Assembly: GCA_030916575.1 (NCBI GenBank)
Contig: JAUPWJ010000020.1
Coordinates: forward strand, 1-15,511
Direction of reading: 5' to 3'
DNA: 15,511 bases
Source: Patescibacteria group bacterium
Lineage (GTDB): Bacteria; Patescibacteriota; Minisyncoccia; Phycocordibacterales; UBA9973
Below the pieces are notes generated by a model, which saw nothing but the letters and a program-made list of their open reading frames with translations, was not told the DNA's origin and did no database searches. Position numbers and translations under genes: made by a program. Position 1 is the first letter of the stretch; each line of letters begins with the position of its first letter. Shown here piece by piece: positions 6,451 to 13,532 of this stretch.

Positions 6451-8111
6451 TGCAAGAAAAACTACAAAAACTAATCGAAGAAGCTTGTCACTCTCTAGGT
6501 ATTCAAAATCCTGGTATTAAAGTTAGGCGTACTGAGATTTTAAAGATGGGAGATTACACTACTTTTATGGGTAGTTCCATTCAAGATCCACAAAAAATTG
6601 TTGATTATATAGAAAGGAAAAAACCAGAATTTATAGGACGCGTAATGTATGCTTCCATTAATAATGGAGGTTTTATAAATTTTTATTTATCACCAAATTA
6701 TTATTTCAATAAAACAAAACAAATTTTAGAAGAGGGGGAGAATTACGGACGAAGTGAGATACACAAAGGTAAAAAGATATTAGTGGAGCACTCTAGCCCA
6801 AACCTCTTTAAGCCTTTTCATATAGGGCATGTGATGAATAATACTATCGGGGAATCCATAAACAGATTTGCTAGATTTTCAGGAGCCGAAGTTGAGACTA
6901 TTTCTTATCCTTCAGATGTTTCTCTTGGTATTGGTAAAGCTGTTTGGGCTTTAATGCAGGACGGGGTAGAAAAATTGAATGAATTTAAAACAGAAGAAGA
7001 GAAGTTAAATTATCTTGGTAATTGCTATGTAGTAGGTACGAAAGCAATGGAAGAAGACTCAAGTCTTGAGCCTAGAATTAGAGAAATTACAAAAATTATT
7101 TATGAACACACAGAGAGCCCTGAATACGAAGCATATAAAATTGGGAAAGAAATAAATCTTTCCTATTTTAAAAGTATTACTAAAAGCTTAGGTTCAAATT
7201 TCGATGATTTTATTTATGAGTCTGAAGCAGGAAAAGAAGGGGAGAAATTAGTCCGTGAAAATACAGGTAAAATTTTTGAAGAATCAGAAGGCGCCGTAGT
7301 TTACAAAGGGGAACAAGACGGACTTCATACTAGAGTTTTTATAAATAAAGAAGGTTATCCGACTTATGAAGCTAAAGATGTTGGGCTTTTATCTTTAAAA
7401 TTCTCTCGATACAATCCCGATCTTTCTATTTTTATCACAGACCATGAACAGTCAGAATATTTTAAAGTAGTGGTGACCGCAGCTGGGAAAATAAATCCTA
7501 TTTGGAAAGAAAAAACAATTCACCGAACACACGGCAGAATGAGTTTCAAAGGTCAAAAGATGTCGTCACGTCTCGGTGGAGTTCCCATTGCTTCAACTTT
7601 GATACAAGCCGTAGCAGAAGAAGTAAAAGAAAAATCACCTGAGTCTTCGGAGGAAATCCAAAACATGATTGCAATATCTGCACTTAAATTCACTATTTTA
7701 AAAAGTATGGCTGGGAAAAATATAAATTTTGATCCAGACACTTCACTTTCCTTTGAAGGGGATTCTGGCCCGTATCTTCAATACTCCACAGTTCGCTCAG
7801 GTTCCGTATTAGAAAAGGGGCATGTTGCTATGCAAGATTGCAAACAGACGGAAACAATAACTGATGTAGAAAAATATTTAGATAGATTTCCTGAAGTTGC
7901 TGAACAATGTATATCTCTTTGGGAGCCACATCATATGGTAGGGTATTTACTTGATTTAGCCCAAGCATTTAATTCTTGGTATGGCAGAGTGAAAATTATT
8001 GATCCTGAAAACAAAGATATGCCTTACAACCTAGCCATAACTCGCGCCTTTCAAATAACCATGAAAAATGGTCTTTACCTACTAGGTATCCAAACTCCAG
8101 AGAAGATGTAG
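6450..8111 (+). CDS. argS: Arginyl-tRNA synthetase
   Basis: Class I synthetase charging tRNA-Arg. The 553 aa length is normal. The N-terminal ~85 residues form the Add-1-like domain. The nucleotide-binding HIGH sequence is H124-I-G-H127 in SSPNLFKPFHIGHVMNN, the standard ArgRS context. The second signature is KMSSRLG (370-376), very close to the KMSSRKG of bacterial ArgRS types that have this motif. The C-terminal part has SGPYLQYSTVRSGSV, the helix before the DALR anticodon-binding domain, and ends ITRAFQITMKNGLYLLGIQTPEKM. The gene overlaps dut by one base and is followed 4 bases later by a membrane protein gene. No T-box or other leader precedes it, in contrast to ileS. Confidence 0.96.
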   Translation: MQEKLQKLIEEACHSLGIQNPGIKVRRTEILKMGDYTTFMGSSIQDPQKIVDYIERKKPEFIGRVMYASINNGGFINFYLSPNYYFNKTKQILEEGENYGRSEIHKGKKILVEHSSPNLFKPFHIGHVMNNTIGESINRFARFSGAEVETISYPSDVSLGIGKAVWALMQDGVEKLNEFKTEEEKLNYLGNCYVVGTKAMEEDSSLEPRIREITKIIYEHTESPEYEAYKIGKEINLSYFKSITKSLGSNFDDFIYESEAGKEGEKLVRENTGKIFEESEGAVVYKGEQDGLHTRVFINKEGYPTYEAKDVGLLSLKFSRYNPDLSIFITDHEQSEYFKVVVTAAGKINPIWKEKTIHRTHGRMSFKGQKMSSRLGGVPIASTLIQAVAEEVKEKSPESSEEIQNMIAISALKFTILKSMAGKNINFDPDTSLSFEGDSGPYLQYSTVRSGSVLEKGHVAMQDCKQTETITDVEKYLDRFPEVAEQCISLWEPHHMVGYLLDLAQAFNSWYGRVKIIDPENKDMPYNLAITRAFQITMKNGLYLLGIQTPEKM

Positions 8112-8115
8112 ATAT

Positions 8116-8733
8116 ATGAATATTGAATGGATAATAATTTGGCTGGTTTTCTGGGGAGCTGTAATGGGTGGTGTTAATTTTCTTTTTAAGAAATATAAAA
8201 TTACTTATTATCAATACCCTTGGCAACACACTTTGTTTTTTCTCTTTGCAATTGGCACTCTTTGCTTAGTTTATAAAGAATATTTTATTAATTATTTTAA
8301 AGATATGCCACCGTATTTTATCCCTGTAATATTTTTATTGTTTATTTCCTGGATTGCTATTCCTAGATTCTATAAAAATGATTACTTTATAAAAACAGAG
8401 AGGACTAATTATCAAGTAGTAAAATTTTTTGAAATACTTTTTCAACAATTAGCTTTTTTAGGGGGATTACTAACTTTTGGAGTTGCCCCATTTGTTTTTG
8501 GTTTAGTTTTCTTTTTAATCCATTTACCAACTGCACTTTTTATTCCAAAAGGGGTAGCTGTGGTTTTTACTTCTGGTTCATTAATTGGTGGAATAATCTT
8601 TTCATATTTACAGAGTCAGGGTTTATGGGGCTTTGTATTATCCCTTTTAGTACACATTACTTTCTACCTCGTTTTCTTTTACAAATACAATATTCTTAAA
8701 CCATTGTTGGGCTCAACTCCGCATAAGAGATAA
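8116..8733 (+). CDS. Multi-pass membrane protein, possibly a degenerate CPBP-like protein
   Basis: A 205 aa protein not recognised with certainty. About six hydrophobic segments are seen (roughly residues 4-24, 37-56, 66-85, 101-120, 122-141 or thereabouts, 146-165 and 171-189; some are probably one helix). Three short motifs recall the CPBP/CAAX-protease family: FFEILFQQ in place of EExxxR, FFLIH as FxxxH, and HITFY as HxxxB. In the first, the second glutamate and the arginine are replaced by isoleucine and glutamine, so if the relation is real the protease centre is probably damaged. The similarity is weak and may be chance in a hydrophobic protein. It follows argS after 4 bases and ends the tmk unit, just before the ileS promoter. 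Confidence 0.55.
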   Translation: MNIEWIIIWLVFWGAVMGGVNFLFKKYKITYYQYPWQHTLFFLFAIGTLCLVYKEYFINYFKDMPPYFIPVIFLLFISWIAIPRFYKNDYFIKTERTNYQVVKFFEILFQQLAFLGGLLTFGVAPFVFGLVFFLIHLPTALFIPKGVAVVFTSGSLIGGIIFSYLQSQGLWGFVLSLLVHITFYLVFFYKYNILKPLLGSTPHKR

Positions 8734-8738
8734 TTTTA

Positions 8739-8766
8739 TTTACAAAATTCTAAATTTTGTTATTAT
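8739..8766 (+). promoter_or_regulatory. Promoter of the T-box/ileS transcript
   Basis: TTTACA (8739-8744) is 5 of 6 to the -35 consensus; a 16-base spacer leads to TATTAT (8761-8766), preceded by TGT (8758-8760), an extended -10 TGn. Transcription would begin at about 8772-8774, right at the 5' edge of the T-box. An inverted repeat fills the spacer. Confidence 0.6.
8742..8760. repeat. AT-rich inverted repeat inside the ileS promoter spacer
   Basis: ACAAAATT (8742-8749) and AATTTTGT (8753-8760) are perfect reverse complements with a 3-base centre CTA. The left arm overlaps the -35 box and the right arm ends at the -10 box. It could be a repressor operator or a weak terminator for the upstream unit (the run after it is T-rich but interrupted). 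Confidence 0.5.
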
Positions 8767-8770
8767 ATAA

Positions 8771-8920
8771 GAGCGATGAAGAGGTGATCACCTCGGAGCA
8801 CTGGGAAGAACGCGAAAGCTAGTAGAGCCCAATAAAATGAGAAGTAACTAAGGTGGTACCACGGGGAGACTCGTCCTTGGAAAGTAATTTTTTATTATTT
8901 TTCGAGGACGAGTTTTTTTT
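8771..8920 (+). promoter_or_regulatory. T-box riboswitch, isoleucine (AUC) specifier, short Stem I
   Basis: Senses uncharged tRNA-Ile and controls ileS by transcription antitermination. The T-box core AAGGTGGTACCACG is at 8850-8863; UGGU (8854-8857) can pair with the ACCA end of tRNA-Ile. Stem I is only about 27 bases (8773-8799): a GAUGA...GGA internal motif (8775-8779/8795-8797) below a small hairpin GAGGU/ACCUC whose loop holds GAUC, putting AUC (8787-8789) as the Ile specifier. Stem II (TGGG 8802-8805 with CCCA 8828-8831) carries GAA (8808-8810) opposite AGTA (8821-8824), the S-turn motif of T-boxes, capped by GC-GAAA-GC. The antiterminator pairs AAGG (8850-8853) with CCTT (8875-8878) and ACG (8861-8863) with CGT (8872-8874), leaving the 7-base bulge UGGUACC; it excludes the terminator. 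The distal half of a classical Stem I, which reads the tRNA elbow, is absent, as in actinobacterial ileS T-boxes. Confidence 0.93.
8869..8920 (+). terminator. Intrinsic terminator of the ileS T-box
   Basis: The left strand 8869-8888 pairs with 8894-8913 over 20 continuous base pairs (three of them G-U), beginning with nine perfect pairs (ACTCGTCCT with AGGACGAGT), with a 5-base loop at 8889-8893. Seven T residues follow (8914-8920). The left strand shares bases 8872-8878 with the antiterminator. Confidence 0.93.
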
Positions 8921-8929
8921 AATTTTTAT

Positions 8930-11900
8930 TTGGTAGAAAACAAAAAAAGTGAAAACGCATTACGTGAGGAGAAAATTCTAGAATTTTGGCGTGAGAATAA
9001 AATTTTTCAAAAATCTTTAGATAAAGAGGCACCGAAAGGACACTATGTTTTTTATGATGGTCCGCCTTTTGCTACAGGTAGAATACACTACGGGCATATC
9101 TTGGGCTCAACTGCTAAAGATGCAATAGGAAGATATCAAACTATGAAAGGTTATTATGTTCCTCGTAAATGGGGCTGGGATTGTCATGGATTACCTATTG
9201 AAAACATAGTTGAGAAAGAGCTTGGAGTTGCAGGGCATCATGAGATTGAGAAACTCGGTATTGATAAATTTGTGGAACATGCACGAAGTAAAGTTTTGGA
9301 ATACGATGCTGATTGGCAAGTAGGTATTGAACGTATCGGCCGCTGGGTAGATTTCAAAGGGGGATACAAGACCATGGATAATACTTTTATTGAATCCGTC
9401 TGGTGGGCACTCGGAGAACTTAATAAAAAGAAATTAATCTATGAAGGAGTAAGAGTGCTAGCATATTGTGCGCGTTGTGAGACGCCGATAGCGAATTCCG
9501 AAATTGCTATGGATAATAGCTATAAAGATATAGCTGATATTTCAGTTTTCGTTAAGTTTGAATTAGTAGATGAAGAAAATACGTATTTACTTGCATGGAC
9601 GACGACTCCATGGACATTGCCTGGAAACACCGCAATAGCAGTAAATAAAAATATAGATTATGTAAAAGTAAAAATTGGACATGAGTTTTTGATTTTAGCT
9701 ACTGAAACCATAAGGACAGTATTGAAAGGGCAAGAGTATGAACATGTAGAAACTTTTAAAGGAGATAAACTTATCGGTAAAAAATATAAACCGATTTTTC
9801 CATATTATCAAAATTCGGAGATTGCAAAGAATAAAAATATTTGGAAAGTTTGGCATGCGGATTTTGTGACAGTTGAAAAAGGTACAGGGCTTGCACACGA
9901 GGCTCCCGCTTTCGGTGAAGATGATATGAATCTCGCTAAGACAGAAAATATTCCTTGGATAATACATGTTGACGAAACTGGTAGATTTAAAGAAGAAGTT
10001 ACGGATTTCGTAGGTCTTAAAGTAAAACCAAAAGATACAACGGAAGACAAAGATGCACACTTGCGTTCTGATATTGAAGTTATAAAGTATCTCCAATCAA
10101 ATGGAGCTTACTTTGCGAAAGAGAAAATAATGCACTCCTATCCGCATTGTATGCGTTGTGATACACCTATTATTTACTACGCACTACCTTCCTGGTTTAT
10201 AAATATTCAAGAAGTAAAAAATAAAATAATTAAAAAAGCAAAAAATATAAATTGGGTACCATCACACTTGAAAGAGGGAAGGTTTAAACACATTGTAGAA
10301 TCTGCACCAGACTGGAATATTTCGCGTAATCGTTATTGGGCAAGTCCACTGCCTGTTTGGAAGTGTGAAAAATGTAAAAGAAATACTTTTATTAATTCTA
10401 TAGAAGATTTACAAAATAAGGCCAAAAAGTCTGGGAATGAATATTTTGTAATGCGTCATGGGGAAACTACGACAAATTTAAAAAATTTAGTTAGTAATAC
10501 TATAAATAGTGGTAGCCACTTAACAGATAAGGGAATAGAGGATACAAAAAAAAGTGCTCAAAAATTAAAAAAAGAAAAAATAGATTTCATTTTTACTTCA
10601 CCTTTCAATCGGACACTTGAGACGACAAAAATTATTGTAGATGAGTTGGGTTTTAAAGAAGACCAAGTAATTGTGGATGATAGATTGGGGGAGATGCAAG
10701 TTCTTAGTTACGAAGGACAGACTTGGATGGATTATCATAAAGATTTTCCAAAGACAGAAGAGAATTTTGATAAAGCAAATGTTGGCGATGAGTCATATCT
10801 AGATGTAAAACGCCGAATGATGCAATTTATATTTGAGATAGAAAAAAAATATAAAGATAAAAAAATATTAATTGTGACTCATGGGGGACCGGCATGGCTC
10901 TTGGTTTCTGGTGCTCGTTTACTTTCCGTAAAAGATTCTTTGAATTTGATGATAAATAGTAAAGATTTTCATTATTTTCAAAATTCTGAAATTCAGAATC
11001 TACCCTTCGCTCCCTTTCCACACAATCATTTAGGCGAGCTTGATTTACATAGGCCTTATATAGATGAAATAAAAATAAATTGTAAGTGTGGAGAAATACT
11101 CACACGCATACCAGAAGTATTGGACTGCTGGTTTGAGTCTGGGTCAATGCCTTTTGCTCAAGATCATTATCCATTTGAAAATAAAAAATGGCATAAGAAT
11201 AATTTCCCAGCTGGTTTTGTGGCAGAATACATAGGACAAGTAAGGACTTGGTTTTATTATACTCATGCAATTTCTTCCATACTTTATGGTGATGCACCTT
11301 TTGAAAATATTGTTTCCACTGGAACATTGCGAGCAGAGGATGGGGAGAAAATGTCTAAGTCAAAAAATAATTATCCAGACCCTTGGATTTTTATAGATAA
11401 ATATGGGGTAGATGCTCTTCGTCTTTACCTTATGTCTTCTACACTTATGAAGGGAGAGGATTCAAATTTTTCAGAAAAAGCAGTGCAAGATATTTCTAGC
11501 AAAATAGTCGGTAGATTATTTAATGTTTTAGCTTTTTATGAATTATATAGAGATAAAAGTTTAGAGTCAGATGAAATACCAAAAAGTGAAAATGTTTTAG
11601 ATAAATGGATTTTATCTAGACTTTCACAAACTATAAATGAAGTTACAAAAGGAATGGATAATTATGATATGGCCGAAGCTACTCGTCCGTTTGATGGGTT
11701 AGTAGATGACCTTTCAACTTGGTATTTGCGTCGTTCACGAGAGAGAATGAAAGACGGAGATAAAGATGTAAAAGCTACTTTGTACTTTGTATTAAAAACT
11801 ATTTCAAAACTCCTTGCTCCGTTTGCTCCATTTTCTGCGGAGAGTATTTGGTTGCAACTTAAAAATGAAAAGGATGTAGAAAGTGTACATCTAATAGAAT

Positions 11901-12400
11901 GGCCTAGGGGAGATAAGGTTAATATTGAGATACTTTCAAATATGAAAATTGCAAGGGACATCGTATCCGTCGGTTTAAAAGAAAGACAGATACACAATAT
12001 ACCAGTAAGGCAACCTCTCCGTAGTGCTGTGTTTGGTAATAAATTAGATAATATTTATTTAGAAATAGTGAAAGATGAACTTAATGTAAAAGAAATAAAA
12101 CATGACGAGCATGAAGAGAATGTAATTTTAGATTTTGAAATTACGGAAGAATTAAAACAAGAAGGGCACTATCGTGAGCTTGTAAGAGCATTACAGGATA
12201 TGCGTAAAGAGAGCGGGCTTATTCCTTCTGATATTATTTCACTTTCTGTATCTACTAGTGATGAAGGTAAAAAGCTCATAGAGAAGTGGCAAAAGGAAAT
12301 TCAAAAGACCGTAGGTATTAAAGAGATAAAATTTGAAGAAAATACTGGAGTTGAGGTCAAAATAAATGAGCTAGTTTTTGTTGTAAGTATCCAAAAATAA
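8930..12400 (+). CDS. ileS: Isoleucyl-tRNA synthetase (type 2) with inserted histidine phosphatase domain
   Basis: Charges tRNA-Ile and edits mischarged valine. At 1156 aa it is about 150-200 longer than usual because of a foreign domain. Marks in order: PPFATGRIHYGH (HIGH motif H53-H56), GWDCHGLPIE, the CP1 editing domain (about 180-400) with LAWTTTPWTLPGNTA and GTGLAHEAPAFGEDD, the first zinc pair C479/C482, the histidine phosphatase insert (about 503-698), DLHRPYIDEI (705 on), the second zinc pair C718/C720, DCWFESGS, KMSKS (807-811), and the anticodon-binding helices and C-terminal domain with NIPVRQPLRSAVFG. The HIGH context and GWDCHGLP pattern place it with the eukaryote/archaeal-like IleRS2, a type linked with low mupirocin sensitivity. 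The start is TTG at 8930: no in-frame ATG or GTG lies near, and this keeps the normal N-terminal helix. No Shine-Dalgarno precedes it. Transcribed under the T-box. Confidence 0.96.
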   Translation: MVENKKSENALREEKILEFWRENKIFQKSLDKEAPKGHYVFYDGPPFATGRIHYGHILGSTAKDAIGRYQTMKGYYVPRKWGWDCHGLPIENIVEKELGVAGHHEIEKLGIDKFVEHARSKVLEYDADWQVGIERIGRWVDFKGGYKTMDNTFIESVWWALGELNKKKLIYEGVRVLAYCARCETPIANSEIAMDNSYKDIADISVFVKFELVDEENTYLLAWTTTPWTLPGNTAIAVNKNIDYVKVKIGHEFLILATETIRTVLKGQEYEHVETFKGDKLIGKKYKPIFPYYQNSEIAKNKNIWKVWHADFVTVEKGTGLAHEAPAFGEDDMNLAKTENIPWIIHVDETGRFKEEVTDFVGLKVKPKDTTEDKDAHLRSDIEVIKYLQSNGAYFAKEKIMHSYPHCMRCDTPIIYYALPSWFINIQEVKNKIIKKAKNINWVPSHLKEGRFKHIVESAPDWNISRNRYWASPLPVWKCEKCKRNTFINSIEDLQNKAKKSGNEYFVMRHGETTTNLKNLVSNTINSGSHLTDKGIEDTKKSAQKLKKEKIDFIFTSPFNRTLETTKIIVDELGFKEDQVIVDDRLGEMQVLSYEGQTWMDYHKDFPKTEENFDKANVGDESYLDVKRRMMQFIFEIEKKYKDKKILIVTHGGPAWLLVSGARLLSVKDSLNLMINSKDFHYFQNSEIQNLPFAPFPHNHLGELDLHRPYIDEIKINCKCGEILTRIPEVLDCWFESGSMPFAQDHYPFENKKWHKNNFPAGFVAEYIGQVRTWFYYTHAISSILYGDAPFENIVSTGTLRAEDGEKMSKSKNNYPDPWIFIDKYGVDALRLYLMSSTLMKGEDSNFSEKAVQDISSKIVGRLFNVLAFYELYRDKSLESDEIPKSENVLDKWILSRLSQTINEVTKGMDNYDMAEATRPFDGLVDDLSTWYLRRSRERMKDGDKDVKATLYFVLKTISKLLAPFAPFSAESIWLQLKNEKDVESVHLIEWPRGDKVNIEILSNMKIARDIVSVGLKERQIHNIPVRQPLRSAVFGNKLDNIYLEIVKDELNVKEIKHDEHEENVILDFEITEELKQEGHYRELVRALQDMRKESGLIPSDIISLSVSTSDEGKKLIEKWQKEIQKTVGIKEIKFEENTGVEVKINELVFVVSIQK
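10436..11023 (+). other. Histidine phosphatase (phosphoglycerate-mutase-like) domain within IleRS
   Basis: Residues about 503-698 of the IleRS are a complete histidine phosphatase superfamily domain. FVMRHGETTTN gives the catalytic R509-H510-G511, HLTDKGIEDT the second conserved stretch, FTSPFNRTLETT the phosphate-binding R561, RLGEMQ the acid E588, and IVTHGGPAW the second histidine H651. No catalytic residue is lost, so phosphatase activity is expected. It replaces the short linker of ordinary IleRS2 between the SIEDL helix after the first CxxC zinc pair and DLHRPYIDEI before the second pair, and leaves the synthetase frame intact on both sides. The superfamily includes phosphoglycerate mutases, SixA, CobC and broad phosphatases; the natural substrate here cannot be told. 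Confidence 0.92.
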
Positions 12401-12406
12401 ATGTGT

Positions 12407-12412
12407 TAAAAT
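12407..12412 (+). promoter_or_regulatory. -10 element before the 2H phosphoesterase gene (leaderless)
   Basis: TAAAAT followed by exactly six bases (AGAGGG) and the ATG at 12419. AGAGGG directly abuts the ATG and so cannot work as a normal ribosome site. No good -35 at 16-18 bases; a TTGTAA (12381-12386) lies 20 bases upstream. Confidence 0.45.
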
Positions 12413-12418
12413 AGAGGG

Positions 12419-12928
12419 ATGGAAAGACCTTTTATTTGTGGGGGAGCGAAATATACAATTTCAGCAACAAACACCATAGGACTACCGGTTTTATTAAATA
12501 ACTTACCAAGTGAGATTATAATTCAAGGAAATAAGTTATTCTTAAAACCTTCTTTTCACGTGAGTTTGGTATGTATAAATGAAATTATAAAGAAACATAA
12601 AGTAATAATGCCTTTATTTAGAGATGAAGTATTGAAAACTTTTTGTGATTTTGTTTCAAATAATCCAATAGATTTTTTAAATTATAAAAACGAATTTAGG
12701 TATATTGAAGAAAATAATTTAAAAACAGTCATAGTGATGTGTGAAATTTCTAACCTTTCAAAATTGTTTGAATTTATAAACAGTAGATATAATCTAAATA
12801 TTGAATATCCTCCTACTCACGTAACTTTATATGCACATGATGGTAAAACAGGAATTTTTCTAACTGATACTAATGATATAGAAAATTTAACAAAATCTAT
12901 TTCAAACCCCTTGGGTTTTGATTTATAA
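12419..12928 (+). CDS. 2H phosphoesterase-like protein (LigT / 2'-5' RNA ligase superfamily)
   Basis: A 169 aa protein with two H-x-[ST] signatures about 87 residues apart: FHVSL (H47-V-S49) and THVTLY (H134-V-T136), each set in a predicted beta-strand, as required for the two-histidine active site of the 2H superfamily. Members act on 2',3'-cyclic phosphates or 2'-5' bonds in RNA, or on ADP-ribose cyclic phosphate from tRNA splicing. The sequence otherwise is not close to canonical LigT/ThpR and starts with an unusual MERPFICGGAKYTIS segment, so this is a motif-based call. No signal peptide; probably cytoplasmic. The gene lies 18 bases after ileS with its own -10-like hexamer, and recO begins on the base after its stop. 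Confidence 0.7.
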   Translation: MERPFICGGAKYTISATNTIGLPVLLNNLPSEIIIQGNKLFLKPSFHVSLVCINEIIKKHKVIMPLFRDEVLKTFCDFVSNNPIDFLNYKNEFRYIEENNLKTVIVMCEISNLSKLFEFINSRYNLNIEYPPTHVTLYAHDGKTGIFLTDTNDIENLTKSISNPLGFDL

Positions 12929-13510
12929 ATGCATCATATTTATCACACAGAGGGGATGATATTGGGAAGTAGAAATTACGGTGAAGCCGGAAAATGTTTT
13001 TATATTTTTACTAGAGACTTAGGAATGATTTATGCTTCGGCACAAGGTGTACGCAAGATGTCTTCCAAGCTACGTTATGTCTTACAGGATTTTTCTTACG
13101 TGAAAGTTGACCTTGTGCGCGGTCGTGACTTTTGGCGAGTGACTTCAGCTTCCAAGACAAATGAGCTTGGGGACTTTGTAAATAAAATTGGTGCAATGGA
13201 AGTTTTCTCAAATGTTGCAAGACTTTTGAAAAGATTACTTGCGGGTGAAGATAAAAATGAAATTCTTTTTGATGATTTAGTACGTGGTCTTAAGGTATTA
13301 GAAAAAACAAGTTCTAAAGAGGAAATACGAAATGTAGAGGTTTTACTAGTCTTACGCTTACTTCATCACTTAGGTTATGTTGGAGGAGGGGAGGCCGTAG
13401 GTGAGTACGCCGTATCTCCATTTGAAGATGAATTGGTTTTTCAAATTTCTAAGAATAGAGCTAAAGTACTAAGTCATATAAACAAAGCATTACGTGAGAC
13501 GCAGTTATAA
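12929..13510 (+). CDS. recO: DNA repair protein RecO (short form)
   Basis: RecO loads RecA on SSB-coated single-stranded DNA with RecR and anneals strands. The first ~75 residues match the RecO OB-fold: TEGMILGSRNYGEAGKCFYIFTRDLG, then ASAQGVRKMSSKLR and VKVDLVRGRDFWRVTSA, all in the usual order. The rest is helical, with LLVLRLLHHLGY like the RecO C-terminal helices. At 193 aa it is about 50 residues shorter than typical RecO, and it contains only one cysteine (C23), so the four-cysteine zinc finger of many RecO proteins is missing. Its ATG follows the stop of the 2H gene with no gap, so the two are probably co-translated. Confidence 0.88.
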   Translation: MHHIYHTEGMILGSRNYGEAGKCFYIFTRDLGMIYASAQGVRKMSSKLRYVLQDFSYVKVDLVRGRDFWRVTSASKTNELGDFVNKIGAMEVFSNVARLLKRLLAGEDKNEILFDDLVRGLKVLEKTSSKEEIRNVEVLLVLRLLHHLGYVGGGEAVGEYAVSPFEDELVFQISKNRAKVLSHINKALRETQL

Positions 13511-13514
13511 AATA

Positions 13515-13528
13515 TGATACAATATAAT
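13515..13528 (+). promoter_or_regulatory. Promoter-like elements of the surface protein gene
   Basis: Two overlapping -10 candidates precede the ATG at 13533: an extended -10 TGATACAAT (13515-13523) and a perfect TATAAT (13523-13528). The first would start transcription 2-3 bases before the ATG. Either way, the leader is minimal. No clear -35. Confidence 0.45.
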
Positions 13529-13532
13529 AACT

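Noticed and set aside
8781..8794. The 14-base palindrome GAGGTGATCACCTC as a protein-binding site, or as a copy of the 16S rRNA anti-Shine-Dalgarno region
   Set aside because: It sits at the specifier position of a well-formed T-box and is explained by the Stem I hairpin with AUC in its loop; the likeness to the 16S 3' end is coincidental.
9695..10096. A 133-codon open frame on the minus strand within ileS
   Set aside because: It lies opposite the conserved editing domain of IleRS, has no recognisable motif, is rich in F, I and C as expected of antisense AT-rich sequence, and has no promoter or ribosome site.
10364..11089. The phosphatase insert as an assembly chimera joining ileS to a separate phosphatase gene
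   Set aside because: The synthetase sequence resumes at the exact homologous point (DLHRPYIDEI and the second zinc pair), the frame is kept at both junctions, and base composition does not change; a random join would not do this.
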